Assembly (NCBI RefSeq): GCF_000744935.1
Contig: NZ_JQMW01000011.1
Location: 930,001-994,000 of the forward strand
DNA length: 64,000 nt
Source of the DNA: Clostridium sp. KNHs214
Lineage (GTDB): Bacteria > Bacillota > Clostridia > Clostridiales > Clostridiaceae
Direction: 5' to 3'
Position 1 is the stretch's first letter. Each line of letters starts with the position of its first letter. Below are positions 53,455 through 63,566 of this stretch, piece after piece. The notes beneath the pieces were generated by a model, which saw only the letters and a program-made list of their open reading frames with translations, made no database searches and was not told the DNA's origin. The translations under genes were made by a program, and so were the position numbers.

Positions 53455-54214
53455 AAATCCTCCATATGTACAATTATGTTTGATAAACTTATATGAATAT
53501 TGCTTTTTTAATCCTCTGATGATAAAATAACTTTCATAATAAATTCAATTTTTTTAACTTTATAAAATAAAAAATAAATATAACACACTAACTTTTCAGT
53601 ATTAACGATGAACTTTATAATTACTTATATAATTAACACTATAAAATTAATAAGCCAACATTAAATATTGAGTTATACCTTAAGAAGAGATTAGAGAAGA
53701 TTTACTTAATAAACTAATTGACTATAAAAAATAAATTCTTGCTTTCTCCATATGTAACTTTAATATATCTTTTACAAATAACTTATTATAACGTAATTTA
53801 CGCATGGATAAAGTTAAATAAATATTTCAGATACATTTAGAATTTATGTCATGTCTAATGCTTAAGTACATATCATAAATAAAGAATACAAAAATACTTT
53901 AAACTGGTATAAAACCATTGTTTTTTTACAAATCAAACCAATATAAAATAATAATAGTAGTCTCTCCTCTTCTTAGTATACATAAATTTAATACATCATT
54001 TTACGAACAAATATATAATAATTTTAACCTAATTAATTGAATATTAATGGAATTTTTTGAAATACTGCATGTCGTAAAAAACATAATAATACAAGCTCTC
54101 AATAAAATTGCAAGTTGCTTTAATTACTACATTTGGAAAACTTAAGTTTACTTTCTTAAATCAGCGTATTATTTTTTTATTGTTATTTTATAATTTTCTA
54201 TATTCTTCAGTATA
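53455..54214. other. A/T-rich gene-less stretch inside the RiPP-like locus
   Basis: 760 bp between the exporter and the maturase. Both strands are full of stops. One short minus-strand start with a fair ribosome-binding site (MEKARIYFL, near 53750) stops at once. This looks like an eroded gene or a spacer. No promoter is evident. Confidence 0.4.
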
Positions 54215-55528
54215 TTAAACTATTTCATCTTTTAAATACTTTCTGTAATATCTCTTTAAGCCTTCAATTATTACTTTCTCATTACTAGCACATCTAAACG
54301 AATCACCTTTCCCATTAAACTTATGATATGAACAACCTCCTTGGCAAATAGGCAATAATATACACTTTTTACATTCATCTTCAATATCTTCAATTAACCA
54401 CTTTAATGTATAGCCATCTAGTTTTTCTCCATAAAAAATATCACCTGAATTTTTATCTTTAATGCCTATATCAGTCCAACATCTATATATATATCCTTCA
54501 GGATCTATTCCAAAACAGTTAATTGAAAGTGCTCCACAAGCAACTGGAACAGTACTTGGTGTTTCAATATAATGAAATCTATTAAAAGCATATTCCTCCC
54601 ACTGAGGTAATAAATTATAAAATTCATCTTTACTATAACAATTATCTTTATTTTTATCATCTTCATATATAAACGTAACAGGAGCAAAAGCTATATTTTT
54701 AATCTTGAACTCATTGGAATAAAAGTATTCCACTATTTCTTTTGCTTCTTTTGAGTTATTTTTATCTATATTAACTCTTAGTAAAATATCCATTATATCT
54801 TGAGTTGTTTTTATATTTTTACAAATAATATCAAAACTACTTTTATTATTTTTTAAATGTCTTCTTTTATCATTAGTATCTCTTAATCCATCTAATGTAA
54901 TTTGAACATTTTTTATTTTACACTTCTCTAACAATATTTGTGCAGTATTTCTGTCTAATAAAACTCCATTTGTTATAATCTTAGTATTATATTTAACATT
55001 TAATCTTTCACATATTTCTATAAAACTTTCAGATAACTCTACTATTGTATTTAACTCTAATAGTGGTTCTCCTCCAAACCAAGTTATTGATAATGATTTA
55101 GTATTACTTGATTTTAATGAATTTTCAATGAACTCGATTAATTTTATCTTTACATTTTCCTCCATTCTTTTAGTGTTTTTCTTCTCAAAACAATAAGGAC
55201 AATTCATATTACAATTCATTGTTACAGCTATTGTTATAGCTAGTGTCTCTTTAGTAAATCTACCTACTTCTCTATAATATTTGAGAATATCTAACTCATT
55301 TAAATCTTGTTCTATTAAGAAACCATTTTCAAAAGCCAGCATAATATTTTCTACTATTTTTTTATTAAACTTTTCCTCATAATTTTTCAAATATTCAATT
55401 TCATCTATTGCTTTCAACGTTTCTTCATCAAATAATGCAAACGCATTAGTTAATGTATTAAATATTAATTGATTTCCCTTAGAATCCTTATCTACTTTAA
55501 TGTTAAATTTTGATTTTTTTAACAACAT
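54215..55528 (-). CDS. Radical SAM/SPASM peptide maturase
   Basis: A 437-residue enzyme with an N-terminal region (about 1-90: NQLIFNTLTNAFALFDEETL) resembling the peptide-recognition regions of RiPP maturases, a radical SAM core with the [4Fe-4S] motif C106-x3-C110-x2-C113 (TMNCNMNCPYCFE), SITWFGGEPLLE and KIITNGVLLD. A C-terminal SPASM domain follows with Cys at 331, 338, 350, 386, 389, 395, 399 and 413 (RCWTDIG, ECKKCILLPICQGGC), enough for two auxiliary clusters. Such enzymes install thioether, ether or C-C links in Cys-rich precursors. The Cys-rich ORF at 57208-57384 is the natural substrate candidate. It is similar in type to the clostridial Clo7bot-class maturases as I remember them; that is unverified. 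Confidence 0.88.
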   Translation of the reverse strand: MLLKKSKFNIKVDKDSKGNQLIFNTLTNAFALFDEETLKAIDEIEYLKNYEEKFNKKIVENIMLAFENGFLIEQDLNELDILKYYREVGRFTKETLAITIAVTMNCNMNCPYCFEKKNTKRMEENVKIKLIEFIENSLKSSNTKSLSITWFGGEPLLELNTIVELSESFIEICERLNVKYNTKIITNGVLLDRNTAQILLEKCKIKNVQITLDGLRDTNDKRRHLKNNKSSFDIICKNIKTTQDIMDILLRVNIDKNNSKEAKEIVEYFYSNEFKIKNIAFAPVTFIYEDDKNKDNCYSKDEFYNLLPQWEEYAFNRFHYIETPSTVPVACGALSINCFGIDPEGYIYRCWTDIGIKDKNSGDIFYGEKLDGYTLKWLIEDIEDECKKCILLPICQGGCSYHKFNGKGDSFRCASNEKVIIEGLKRYYRKYLKDEIV

Positions 55529-57101
55529 ATAAAATTCCCCCTATTCTTAATTTCTTATATAAATATTTAACTATCTTAACCTTATAGTTAAATAACTTCA
55601 CCACAAAACATTATTTCCCTTTAGAAGTTGAAGGTTCAATATCAACAGTTACATCAAGCTGTACCATATGCCACAGTAAAAAACTATATCAGTTTATTAA
55701 AAATAAAAATGATAATAAAAAAATATCAATATACTAATTCTAAACATCAATTTTGGTATACTACTATTAAGAAAGAAACTTAAGTTCACTGAATACCTAC
55801 ATATATACATTATTGTTAACCTAAATATCCATATTAATCATATAATTATTCAAGCTAAAGCGTCTTAAGATATAATTCCTTAATCTCATCGCCTAATCTA
55901 GAATAAAACAACTTTAAAGTATCAGATATCCTATTCTTTTTATACTCAATGCTTTAACCTTATATTTTCATATTACTCTTCAAAAAAGTAATTTCCGAAT
56001 ATTTAGAAATCACAGTAAATACTAAAACATTCTATATTACAATTGCATCTTACATCAAAAAATTTACTCAATATTTAAAAAATACATGATAATGTGCTTT
56101 TATCTATAAATTTATTTGCTACTACAAGTAGCATGTTGATGAAATTATAATTTTTACAAAAGATAAAAAACATTATATTGGGTTAGTAATAAATCATTAC
56201 CGCATTTTTATTATCTAACTTCCTCCAGAAATAGTTATCAATTTTATTCAGTATTAAACAATAGTAAAACCTAGTTATTAGTAAATCTATAAATTTCTAA
56301 TGACTGTCATCATGCAATGAACTTCCTGGTTATAAACATATTAGAATTCAAATTTATTATGATTGCATAACTAATATCCTTATATTTATGCCTATTTTTC
56401 ATTATACGCCTCTTCTTTAAATAATTTATCATCTTGTGAAGTAGGTAGATTGAAATTTAATAACATTAAAAAATCTAATGGACTATTAGTAATCTAATAA
56501 CTTAAAAATATACTATTTAAATATTTTTTGTCATGCCTAAATTTAAAATCAAATATGAAATTAAACCGGCTAGTGTCTAAATTTGTAAATTTCTTATTGT
56601 AATAGCTAACTTTTCATAATTAATCTATTAATTTTAATTATTTATGCATCTAAAAAATTTCAATTTACTTTTATTGTCGATTTTTAAAAATTAAGATACA
56701 TCACCATTCCATAAGTAAAAATATAGCTATCTTTTAATGAAATACTAAACTACAACTATATCGGGAAAATATCCAAATATAATAATAATAAATTTAAGCA
56801 TTTCTAAAAATAAGCTTAATGTCGCATACCCTATGTAATACTCATATATTGGAAAAACCACTAAATATAACTTAATCTTAAACTGAGTAAACCTATTTAA
56901 AATTTATTTTACCGATAATAAAAATAACTTTAATTATGAATACATACAATACCTGCCTTTAATAGAATAAAAATTTAAAATGTTTTAAAAAGACTTTTAA
57001 AATATATAGAGGTCATATTTATATAAAATATTTCAAGTCAGCATAAAAGTTTCATACTTATAAAAATTATAACTTTATTTTTAATATTCCTAAATTTAGT
57101 A
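55529..57101. other. 1.6-kb eroded stretch between maturase and precursor
   Basis: No intact ORF on either strand. Two fragments still look coding. One is a plus-strand stretch near 55620-55680 reading EVEGSISTVTSSCTICHSKK, without a start. The other is a minus-strand stretch near 55868-55969 reading RISDTLKLFYSRLGDEIKEL then YLKTL and a stop. Neither is identified. The extreme A/T content and scattered stops suggest lost biosynthetic genes. Confidence 0.4.
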
Positions 57102-57148
57102 TTAGCACCTTACTATCAGATATATAATAATTTGAAAATAAGGTGCTC
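57102..57148 (-). terminator. Hairpin after the Cys-rich peptide gene
   Basis: AGCACCTTA and TAAGGTGCT are perfect 9-bp arms around a 29-base A/T loop, 60 bp past the peptide stop. The loop is long, so it may slow rather than fully terminate transcription into the maturase gene. Confidence 0.5.
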
Positions 57149-57207
57149 CTTAAAACATACTTTTTAGAACAACTGACTATCTACTGGTAATTTATATAGT
57201 GTAAAAA

Positions 57208-57384
57208 TTAAAAACATTTACAGGCACTTATAAATCCCCATTTTCCTGGACACCCTTGTATTGGACAGGTTTGCCCACATCCAAATTCTAAAATATCACA
57301 TTGAGAACTCATTACTGTGACCTCTCCATTATCCTTATTAATTTTTTTCTTTAGCTTTAATTTAGCAGGTTGAATTATCTTCAT
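57208..57384 (-). CDS. Cys-rich peptide, candidate RiPP precursor (58 residues)
   Basis: This short minus-strand ORF has a leader-core layout. Residues 1-28 form a basic, Cys-free leader (MKIIQPAKLKLKKKINKDNG, then EVTVMSSQ). Residues 29-58 form a core with six Cys at 29, 36, 40, 45, 55 and 57 (FGCGQTCPIQGCPGKWG, ISACKCF). There is no signal peptide and no GG protease site. AAAGGAG precedes the ATG at a slightly long spacing. It lies upstream of and in line with the radical SAM/SPASM maturase and ABC exporter, although eroded DNA separates them. Six Cys in thirty residues fits thioether-forming (sactipeptide or ranthipeptide) substrates. I cannot name the family from sequence alone. Confidence 0.75.
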   Translation of the reverse strand: MKIIQPAKLKLKKKINKDNGEVTVMSSQCDILEFGCGQTCPIQGCPGKWGFISACKCF

Positions 57385-57769
57385 ATAACCAACATCTCCT
57401 TTTATTAAAATATTAATTCATCATAATAACATTTCTACATATTTTTATATTTTCCTCCTTTTAGTTCATAAACTCTAAATATTTTACATTATATCAATTT
57501 AAAATATCTTATGTAACATACTAGTATTATTCAAATAACATATAAAAAATGTAGTTTTCTAAATTTTAAAAACTTACACTAGAAAGTTATATATGAGCCG
57601 AGCCATACTTCTTTTTTAAATTAACTTGTTGTGCTAGTTAAATGCACTGTATTATTTACAAATATAAAAACCATAGCGAAACATGTTATCGTATCATTAG
57701 AAAAGCACGACCACTCTTAATGATAGGGGGAAACATATATGCTAGAGCTTTTCAAAACTGATTCTATAT
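57385..57769. other. A/T-rich stretch upstream of the peptide gene
   Basis: It probably contains the peptide promoter, but I see no convincing -35/-10 pair. Beyond about 57690 the DNA becomes less A/T-rich, with GATAGGGGGAAACATATATG, as the next IS remnant begins. Confidence 0.35.
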
Positions 57770-57927
57770 CACAGCTATAGAAGATCTAAAAGACTTTATA
57801 ACTGTCATATTTGTCATTGTTAATGATATTTACCAAGAAGTAATTCCAGCATACATTAAAAATGGAATAAACAGTAATGATCCAATAATGAGCGCTGACC
57901 TGCGGACAGTAAAAAAGGAAACATAGA
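57770..57927 (+). pseudogene. N-terminal fragment of an IS982/IS4-like transposase
   Basis: The plus-strand frame codes TAIEDLKDFITVIFVIVNDI, then YQEVIPAYIKNGINSNDPIM and SADLRTVKKET before a stop. The VIFVIV(N/D)DIYQE pattern is the usual opening of these transposases. Everything after is missing. The 58020-58200 segment that follows has another tiny frame with a good ribosome-binding site (MAMLNNQEYITTELEKNNYS), which ends at once and looks truncated. Confidence 0.5.
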
Positions 57928-58228
57928 CACCTAAGATTAAAATTAAATATCACAGGTAAAATTACCAATAAAAAAGCATAGAAAAAACATAGCCAACCCT
58001 TAAAATAAGTTGAGTTTCCAAAACAACTTATAGAAAAGGAGAAAATGGCTATGCTAAATAATCAAGAATATATTACAACAGAATTAGAAAAAAATAACTA
58101 TTCAGCTATTAAAATAACTTAAATTCCATGTTATTATTATTTTATTAAAAATGCCCCTTCTATTTATCATTGTTTTTTGATATCATAAAACATGTCTTGC
58201 AAAAACTAATGATAAGTGGTGGCACGTA

Positions 58229-58710
58229 GTGAGCGAAGGCAAAATTATTGAAATTTATAATCAAGGTATATCTCGAGTTATAAGTGTTATTAAGGAATTA
58301 TCAAACCAAATTAAAACACTAAATTCTCAAGTGGAAACACTTTCAAAAGATAACAAGGCTCTAACCGAGCGTGTAAAATTATTAGAAAATCAAGTCAATA
58401 AAACTAGTAATAACAGCAGTAACCCTCCATCGTCAGATGGTTTCAAAAAGAAAACTAAAAGTTTAAGAACAAAATCAGGTAAAAAACCTGGTGGTCAATA
58501 AGATCATGAAGGAACAACACTGTGGCTAAATGATACTCCTGGTGAAATTGAAATTCATACTGTAAAACACTGTACTGAATGCGGAGCATCCCTAAAAAAT
58601 GTCTCTCCCGAAAGATATATTGTTCGTCAAATTATAGATGTACCAGATATCAAAGTTAAAATTGTAGAGCATAGAGCAGAAGTTAAAATATGTCCTCATT
58701 GTAAAAGGGG
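58229..58710 (+). pseudogene. IS66-family transposase, truncated
   Basis: The first 90 codons give the IS66 TnpC N-terminal zipper and basic region (LNSQVETLSKDNKALTERVK, SNNSSNPPSSDGFKKKTKS, KSGKKPGGQ). After one in-frame TAA the frame continues with HTVKHCTECGASLKNVSPER and KVKIVEHRAEVKICPHCKRG, the zinc-finger region. It is then cut by the next insertion at about 58705. The DDE core is absent. Confidence 0.8.
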
Positions 58711-58752
58711 AACATCCATAGATTTGTGTAAACAAATCTACGGATGTTCTTT
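58711..58752 (+). repeat. Left-end hairpin of the IS256-type remnant
   Basis: GAACATCCATAGATTTGT and ACAAATCTACGGATGTTC form an 18-bp stem with one mismatch, followed by TTTTTTATG. It lies at the junction where the IS66 fragment stops and 70 bp before the IS256-type gene; it may be that element's terminus or a terminator. Confidence 0.55.
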
Positions 58753-58821
58753 TTTATGTATGTATAGCTTACATTAATGGAAATAATAACTACAAAATAA
58801 TTTGTAAAAGGAGAGAAAAAA

Positions 58822-59904
58822 ATGAACCCATTAGAAATACCTGATATTAATTTGAATAAAGAATTAAAGAAGTGTAAAAGTATGGAGGACCTAGTAGACA
58901 AGAATGGTTTAATGCAAAGATTATTTGGAGGTATAATTCAACAATTCTTAGAGGCTGAAATGGAAGAACATTTGGGAAGAGAGAGGTATGAAAGACAGAT
59001 CCAAGAAGAAAAAAATTATAGAAATGGATATAGCCCTAAGAAAATTAAAACCAGTTTTGGTGAAGTGGATGTATCTGTACCAAGAGATAGAAATGCAGAG
59101 TTTGAACCAAAGATTGTTAGAAAATATGAAACAGTATGCAACGAACTTGATAAGAAAGTTATAGGCTTATATGCAAGAGGTATGTCTGTGGATGATATTC
59201 ATTTTAAAGTTAGAGATGAACATAGAATTGTTAGTAAAGCGGCCTATATATGCATGGCACTTAATATGAAAGGGTATAAAGATATTCTTGGTATATGGGT
59301 TGGTGAACAAGAGGGAGCAAAGTTTTGATTATCAGTTTGCAATGACCTTAAAAACAGAGGAGTTAAGGATATATTAATAGCATGTATGGATGGACTTAAA
59401 GGGCTTCCAGAAGCTATTAAAACTGTTTTTCCAGAGGTCAATATACAAAGTTGTATAATACACCAAATAAGAAATTCTATAAAATATATAGCTTCAAAGG
59501 ACATGAGAGCTTTTATGAAAGATTTAAAAACTGTATATCAAGCAGTTAATGAAACTATGGCAACTCAAGCGTTGCAATCATTAGAAGCTACTTGGGGTGA
59601 TAAATATCCCATAGTTATACAGTCATGGAACAATAATTGGGATAATTTATCTACTTATTTTAACTTTGCACCAGAAATTCGAAAAATAATATATACAACT
59701 AATGCATTAGAAGGCTTTAACAGGCAGCTTAGAAAATTCACTAAAATAAGAACTGTTTTTCCTACAGATGACTCCTTAATGAAAGCTCTATATCTAGCTA
59801 CTGAGCAGATTATGCTTAAGTGGACTTCTCCACGTCAAAATTGGTGTTGGATCTTAACTCAACTTAATATAATGCATAAGGATAGACTTGAACAATATAT
59901 GTAA
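58822..59904 (+). pseudogene. IS256-family transposase with internal deletion and stop
   Basis: The conceptual protein has LFGGIIQQFLEAEMEEHLGR, YRNGYSPKKIKTSFGEVDVS, IGLYARGMSVDDIHFKVRDE, YKDILGIWVGEQEGAKF-stop-LSVCNDLKNRGVKD, CIIHQIRNSIKYIASKDMRA and YTTNALEGFNRQLRKFTKIR. The DDIHFKVR junction is abnormal: about 40 residues carrying the first catalytic Asp are missing between GMSVDDI and IHFKVR. A TGA also replaces the Trp of AKFW. AAAGGAG precedes the ATG. The element is dead. Confidence 0.85.
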
Positions 59905-60155
59905 AATAAATTTTAAGCTTGTACTAATTTATATATATATGCATAATAATAAAAATTATACAAATAATAATAACAAGATAAAGCTATACTTCATATTTTT
60001 AGTAATAACCTAAAATAAAAAAGTGGCTATTGCCGCGTTATTTCGCTTCGCTCAACTTCTTTTGGCAAAACTCTTTAACTAGGCTGCTTTATTATATTTT
60101 TTATTATCAAATTTATATATACTTTTTATGCGGTAACATATTAATGTTTTTATCT

Positions 60156-60425
60156 TTAAAATTCATATGTTATCCCATGAACACCTTCATATTTTTGGGG
60201 TCTCATTATAGCTCCACATTTTTCACAACTAAATGTAGGTGGCTCTATTATATTTTCATCATCTATTTCATCAAACATTTCAACCACATCTCTTGGTATA
60301 TATTCTTTTATCCCACATTCTGTACATATATACAAAATATCCTTCTCCTTAATTTGTTTTTCTTTTATTTTTGCTTTGTATTTTGCTCTTTATTTATCTT
60401 TTACTTTCTTAATATTTCTTGCCAT
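60156..60425 (-). pseudogene. Zinc-ribbon ORF accompanying the IS91-type element
   Basis: The minus strand codes MARNIKKVKDK, a TAA stop, then a continuing frame with ILYICTECGIKEYIPRDVVE, EPPTFSCEKCGAIMRPQKYE and GVHGITYEF. Two CxxC pairs make a zinc ribbon. It starts directly after the IS91-type transposase stop and was probably co-transcribed with it. The internal stop inactivates it. From 59905 to 60155 I see only A/T-rich DNA with a CGCTTCGCTCAACTTC string. Confidence 0.65.
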
Positions 60426-60440
60426 ATCAATAACCCCCAT

Positions 60441-61415
60441 TTATATATATAATGGCTCTATTTTATCACGAATTATACCTTTAATAACACCATAACTGTA
60501 CATTAACTCTTCTATTTTTCTCTCATTTTCATCCATTATTTTTTCTCTAAATTTTTCTCTTACTCTTTTATTTTTATAATATATATCATGAAATTTCATT
60601 TGTGCTTCACACTTCTCACATCTTAAAGGATTCACACCAAATGTAAGCATTATTCTTGATTCAGCTATTGCTGGCCTTGCAGTATATCTTCCAACATATC
60701 TTCCTTCTTCCTTTGCTGTTTTTATTTTTCCTTTTCCATATACATAAAATCCATTTTTAAATTTTTTATACAGTTCATTTTTTAATTTTTTAAACTTCTT
60801 TCTGTCACTCTTAATGTTATTTCCTATCTCATCTAACAATATTTTCTGCCATCTTTTTCTTAATGCTGTATAGTTTATATGCTTGATATTTTTCCAAGCT
60901 GTAATTTCACCTGCCCCACCTTCGGTAACAATCAAATATACATGGGGATTCCACTTTAAATCTCTACCAAAAGTATGAATAACTGATATTATTCCTGGAG
61001 TAAAACATTCTTTTTTATTTAAATCTTTAAACCAACTCACAATTGCTTTAGATGAACATTGCGGCAATAAAGATAGTAATTTTCTATCACGGGCAAAGTA
61101 TATTCTTAACTCTTCTGGGATGGTGAATACCATATGTCTATGTTTTGAGTTAATGAGCCTCGCCACCATTTCATCTGACCATTCTTCAGATTTTTTCTTG
61201 CCACAAGACGTACAAAATCTGCTTTTACATCTGAAACCAACTCTCTTAATTTCTCCACAACTCTCACACTTAAATTCAATAAACCCATTGTCTAGCGACC
61301 CACAGTTAATCATTTTGTAAACTTCTCTATCTATGTTAGCTCTGATTTTGCCTTTATTTATTTCACGGAATTTTTCCCAATTATCAATAAATATTTGTTT
61401 TATTACTCCACGCAT
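60441..61415 (-). pseudogene. IS91-family HUH transposase, internally deleted with a damaged motif
   Basis: The open frame (324 residues) has the N-terminal zinc-binding region (EFKCESCGEIKRVGFRCKSR, FCTSCGKKKSEEW) and the replicase core (HRHMVFTIPEELRIYFARDR, SVIHTFGRDLKWNPHVYLIV). The HUH motif reads HVY: the second His is replaced by Tyr. The nucleophile region GRYVGRYTARPAIAESRI is present, but it runs directly into MLTFGVNPLRCEKC. The usual segment of about 80-100 residues between them is lost in frame. It is still open to translation but almost certainly inactive. Confidence 0.75.
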
Positions 61416-61518
61416 TTATATCAATCCTATTCTAGTTTTTACAAATAATTATACCAAAAATACGTTTCCAAAATATAACTTGTAATATTTTCCTCAAACA
61501 TCTACTCTCTGATTTTTC

Positions 61519-61545
61519 AGGCCCTAACGGGCTCTTTTTTTTAGT
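61519..61545 (+). terminator. Hairpin terminator
   Basis: AGGCCC-TAAC-GGGCTC followed by eight T residues on the plus strand, in the gap between the IS91-type remnant and the hydrogenase-like gene. Confidence 0.75.
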
Positions 61546-61576
61546 CAATTTTTTTAAATTCCTAAGAAAAAATAAA

Positions 61577-61607
61577 ATTATTACTGGAACTAAATTCCAG
61601 TAATAAT
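61577..61607 (-). terminator. Terminator of the hydrogenase-like gene
   Basis: ATTATTACTGGAA and TTCCAGTAATAAT are exact 13-bp arms around CTAAA. The minus strand then reads TTTTATTTTTTC. It lies 65 bp past the stop. Confidence 0.85.
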
Positions 61608-61673
61608 TTCCAAATATTTTTTATCATGTCTATTCTATTTTACACAAATTTATGGGCGTTCTCCAATTTATGC

Positions 61674-63020
61674 TTAAAACTCTCTTTCAAAAATCTGTAT
61701 TTTCTCTTTATTCTTAAAGTCCTCTACTCCGTCAATTCCTATAAGCTTTAAGACTTCATTCATACACTCGTTATTTAAGGATACCCTTACCTTTGAATTT
61801 TCAGCAGTTTCATCTACTATTTTCTTGCCTTCTTCTGCTGGAATTAAAGCTTTAGGTCCTCCTACACAACCGCCTATACATCCCATACCTTCTATGAAGT
61901 TGGCATCTATTTCTCCTTTTACTGCTTTATCAAGTATTTCCTTGCACTCCTTAACTCCGTGAGCTTGAGCTGTCTTTACTTTTCCTTTTCTTTCTGGGAA
62001 TAGAGTCTCTATGGCTTCACTTACAGCTATAGAAACTCCACCAGTTCTCGCATATAGTCTTCCTTCTCTAGATGCATATTCACTGGTGAAATCCTCTTCC
62101 ATATCACTAGGATTTATATCCAAAACCTCAAATATTCCTTTAACCTCTTCAAAGGTTAAAACAAAATCTATGGCTCCTTTTATGTCTTCATTTTTAGCTT
62201 CAGCTTTTTTAGCAATACATGGCCCTACAAACACCACTTTACAATTTGGATTTAATTTCTTCAAAACTCTTCCCGCTGCAATCATTGGAGAAACTGAAGG
62301 TGAAACATCCTTTACTAAATCTTTATAAACCCTTTTAAGCATTCCTACCCACATAGGACAGCAGCAAGAAGTTATCATTATATCCTTTTCACTTTTTACA
62401 TGAGCATCAAACTCAATAGCTTCTTTTAAAGTTAACATATCTGCGAAAAATGCCACTTCCACCATGTCTAAAAAGCCAACCTTTTTAAAAGCAGTTCTCA
62501 TTTTTTCTAAAGAAACATCTTTTCCAAACTGACCTGCTATAGCCGGTGCCACTGCTGCTATCACTGGTACATCTGATTTAAGAATATCTACTAAAGGCAT
62601 GAATTCTATTCTATCTAAATATCCACCATTTTCACAAGCTGTAACGCATCTACCGCAATCTGTGCATAAATCTTCATTTATGTATATTTTATTTTCTTCA
62701 TTTAATATTGCATTAAAAGGGCATGCTTTTTGACATAGAGTTTTTCCTTCCTCATCTGCACACTCCATAGTGCACTCTCCAATTTTGTGCACTATTTTAG
62801 CTTCTCTTTCATATCCCTTCATGGCACTTTCCAGTGAATTTATAAAACTTTCATCATCAATGTACTCTACCGTAACACCACATAAGGATGATATTACTTT
62901 AGAAAGTTCCTTTTTTTCATCTCCGTACTCCTTTAATATATTCCCTACTTCCCTTTTAAAATTACCTTCTTCTTTTGCCCATAAAATTCTTTTAAATAAA
63001 TCCTTGTATTTCTCTTTCAT
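61674..63020 (-). CDS. FeFe hydrogenase large-subunit-like protein
   Basis: A 448-residue monomeric FeFe hydrogenase-type protein. Two ferredoxin-like clusters are indicated by C83/C87/C96/C100 and C119/C122/C125/C129. The H-cluster motifs are TSCCCPMW (217-224, with an extra Cys in the usual TSCCP), GPCIAKKAE (266-274) and EGMGCIGGCVGGPK (377-390). The motif variants and compact N-terminus fit the less-studied group B-like clostridial hydrogenases more than the classic group A catalytic enzymes. Proton reduction with ferredoxin is possible, but the activity is inferred. It is monocistronic, with the next gene's terminator upstream. Confidence 0.85.
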   Translation of the reverse strand: MKEKYKDLFKRILWAKEEGNFKREVGNILKEYGDEKKELSKVISSLCGVTVEYIDDESFINSLESAMKGYEREAKIVHKIGECTMECADEEGKTLCQKACPFNAILNEENKIYINEDLCTDCGRCVTACENGGYLDRIEFMPLVDILKSDVPVIAAVAPAIAGQFGKDVSLEKMRTAFKKVGFLDMVEVAFFADMLTLKEAIEFDAHVKSEKDIMITSCCCPMWVGMLKRVYKDLVKDVSPSVSPMIAAGRVLKKLNPNCKVVFVGPCIAKKAEAKNEDIKGAIDFVLTFEEVKGIFEVLDINPSDMEEDFTSEYASREGRLYARTGGVSIAVSEAIETLFPERKGKVKTAQAHGVKECKEILDKAVKGEIDANFIEGMGCIGGCVGGPKALIPAEEGKKIVDETAENSKVRVSLNNECMNEVLKLIGIDGVEDFKNKEKIQIFEREF

Positions 63021-63127
63021 AAATTATATGTAGTGAGTTTTTAAAAACATCACTAGCCTATTTCCCCCCCCCTTTTTTAATTCTACAATATATTTTAAAT
63101 TATTCCCTTGTACACTTTTATTATACT

Positions 63128-63160
63128 AAAAAATCAGCCCTTAAATAGGCTGATTTTAAA
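63128..63160 (-). terminator. Terminator of the 63165 gene
   Basis: AAAAATCAGCC and GGCTGATTTT arms around CTTAAATA, directly after the stop of the minus-strand gene, with TTTTTAG following. Confidence 0.9.
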
Positions 63161-63164
63161 TTTA

Positions 63165-63566
63165 CTATTGAACTGGATTATAGGTAGTTGCTTCTTGTAA
63201 ATTTCCCTTTGTTTCATCACCCCTTGCATATTTCACGTGGTAATAATAATTTTCTCCTACTCTTAACTTTTGAAATTGCTCCTTTGTGCAACTAACCAAA
63301 CATTTTTTGTAAGAATTGCTCTCTATTGAATTTATAATTATATAATAATTTTCTCCATCTTTTTCTTTATAAGAATAAGGACTTTTTCTTTTTTTCATAA
63401 CTTCATGCTCTTCCTTATTATCTTTTTCTATAAGTACTACGGAACCTGTAATTGTTTCCGAGATTTTTTGGGGTCCAAATATGCCGTAGAGAATATATGA
63501 TACAAATAAAATTGGTATGACTATTATTAAGATCACTAAGGACTTATATTTAATTTCACTTTTCAT
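63165..63566 (-). CDS. Hypothetical membrane-anchored protein
   Basis: A 133-residue protein with one N-terminal helix (LVILIIVIPILFVSYILYGI) and no lipobox. The outer domain looks beta-rich (SETITGSVVLIEKDNKEEHE, GENYYIIINSIESNSYKKCL, RVGENYYYHVKYARGDETKG), possibly an OB-like or SH3-like fold. I do not recognise the family. It lies upstream of the hydrogenase-like gene on the same strand but is separated from it by a terminator, so it is a separate unit. Confidence 0.6.
   Translation of the reverse strand: MKSEIKYKSLVILIIVIPILFVSYILYGIFGPQKISETITGSVVLIEKDNKEEHEVMKKRKSPYSYKEKDGENYYIIINSIESNSYKKCLVSCTKEQFQKLRVGENYYYHVKYARGDETKGNLQEATTYNPVQ

Noticed and set aside
55620-55720. Second Cys-containing peptide on the plus strand near the RiPP locus
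   Set aside because: It has no start codon or ribosome-binding site, only two Cys, and lies on the opposite strand to the cluster.
58046-58122. 25-codon ORF with a good ribosome-binding site as a small peptide gene
   Set aside because: It lies among IS fragments and looks like a truncated start of a longer gene (possibly DUF2935-like); coding as such is not supported.
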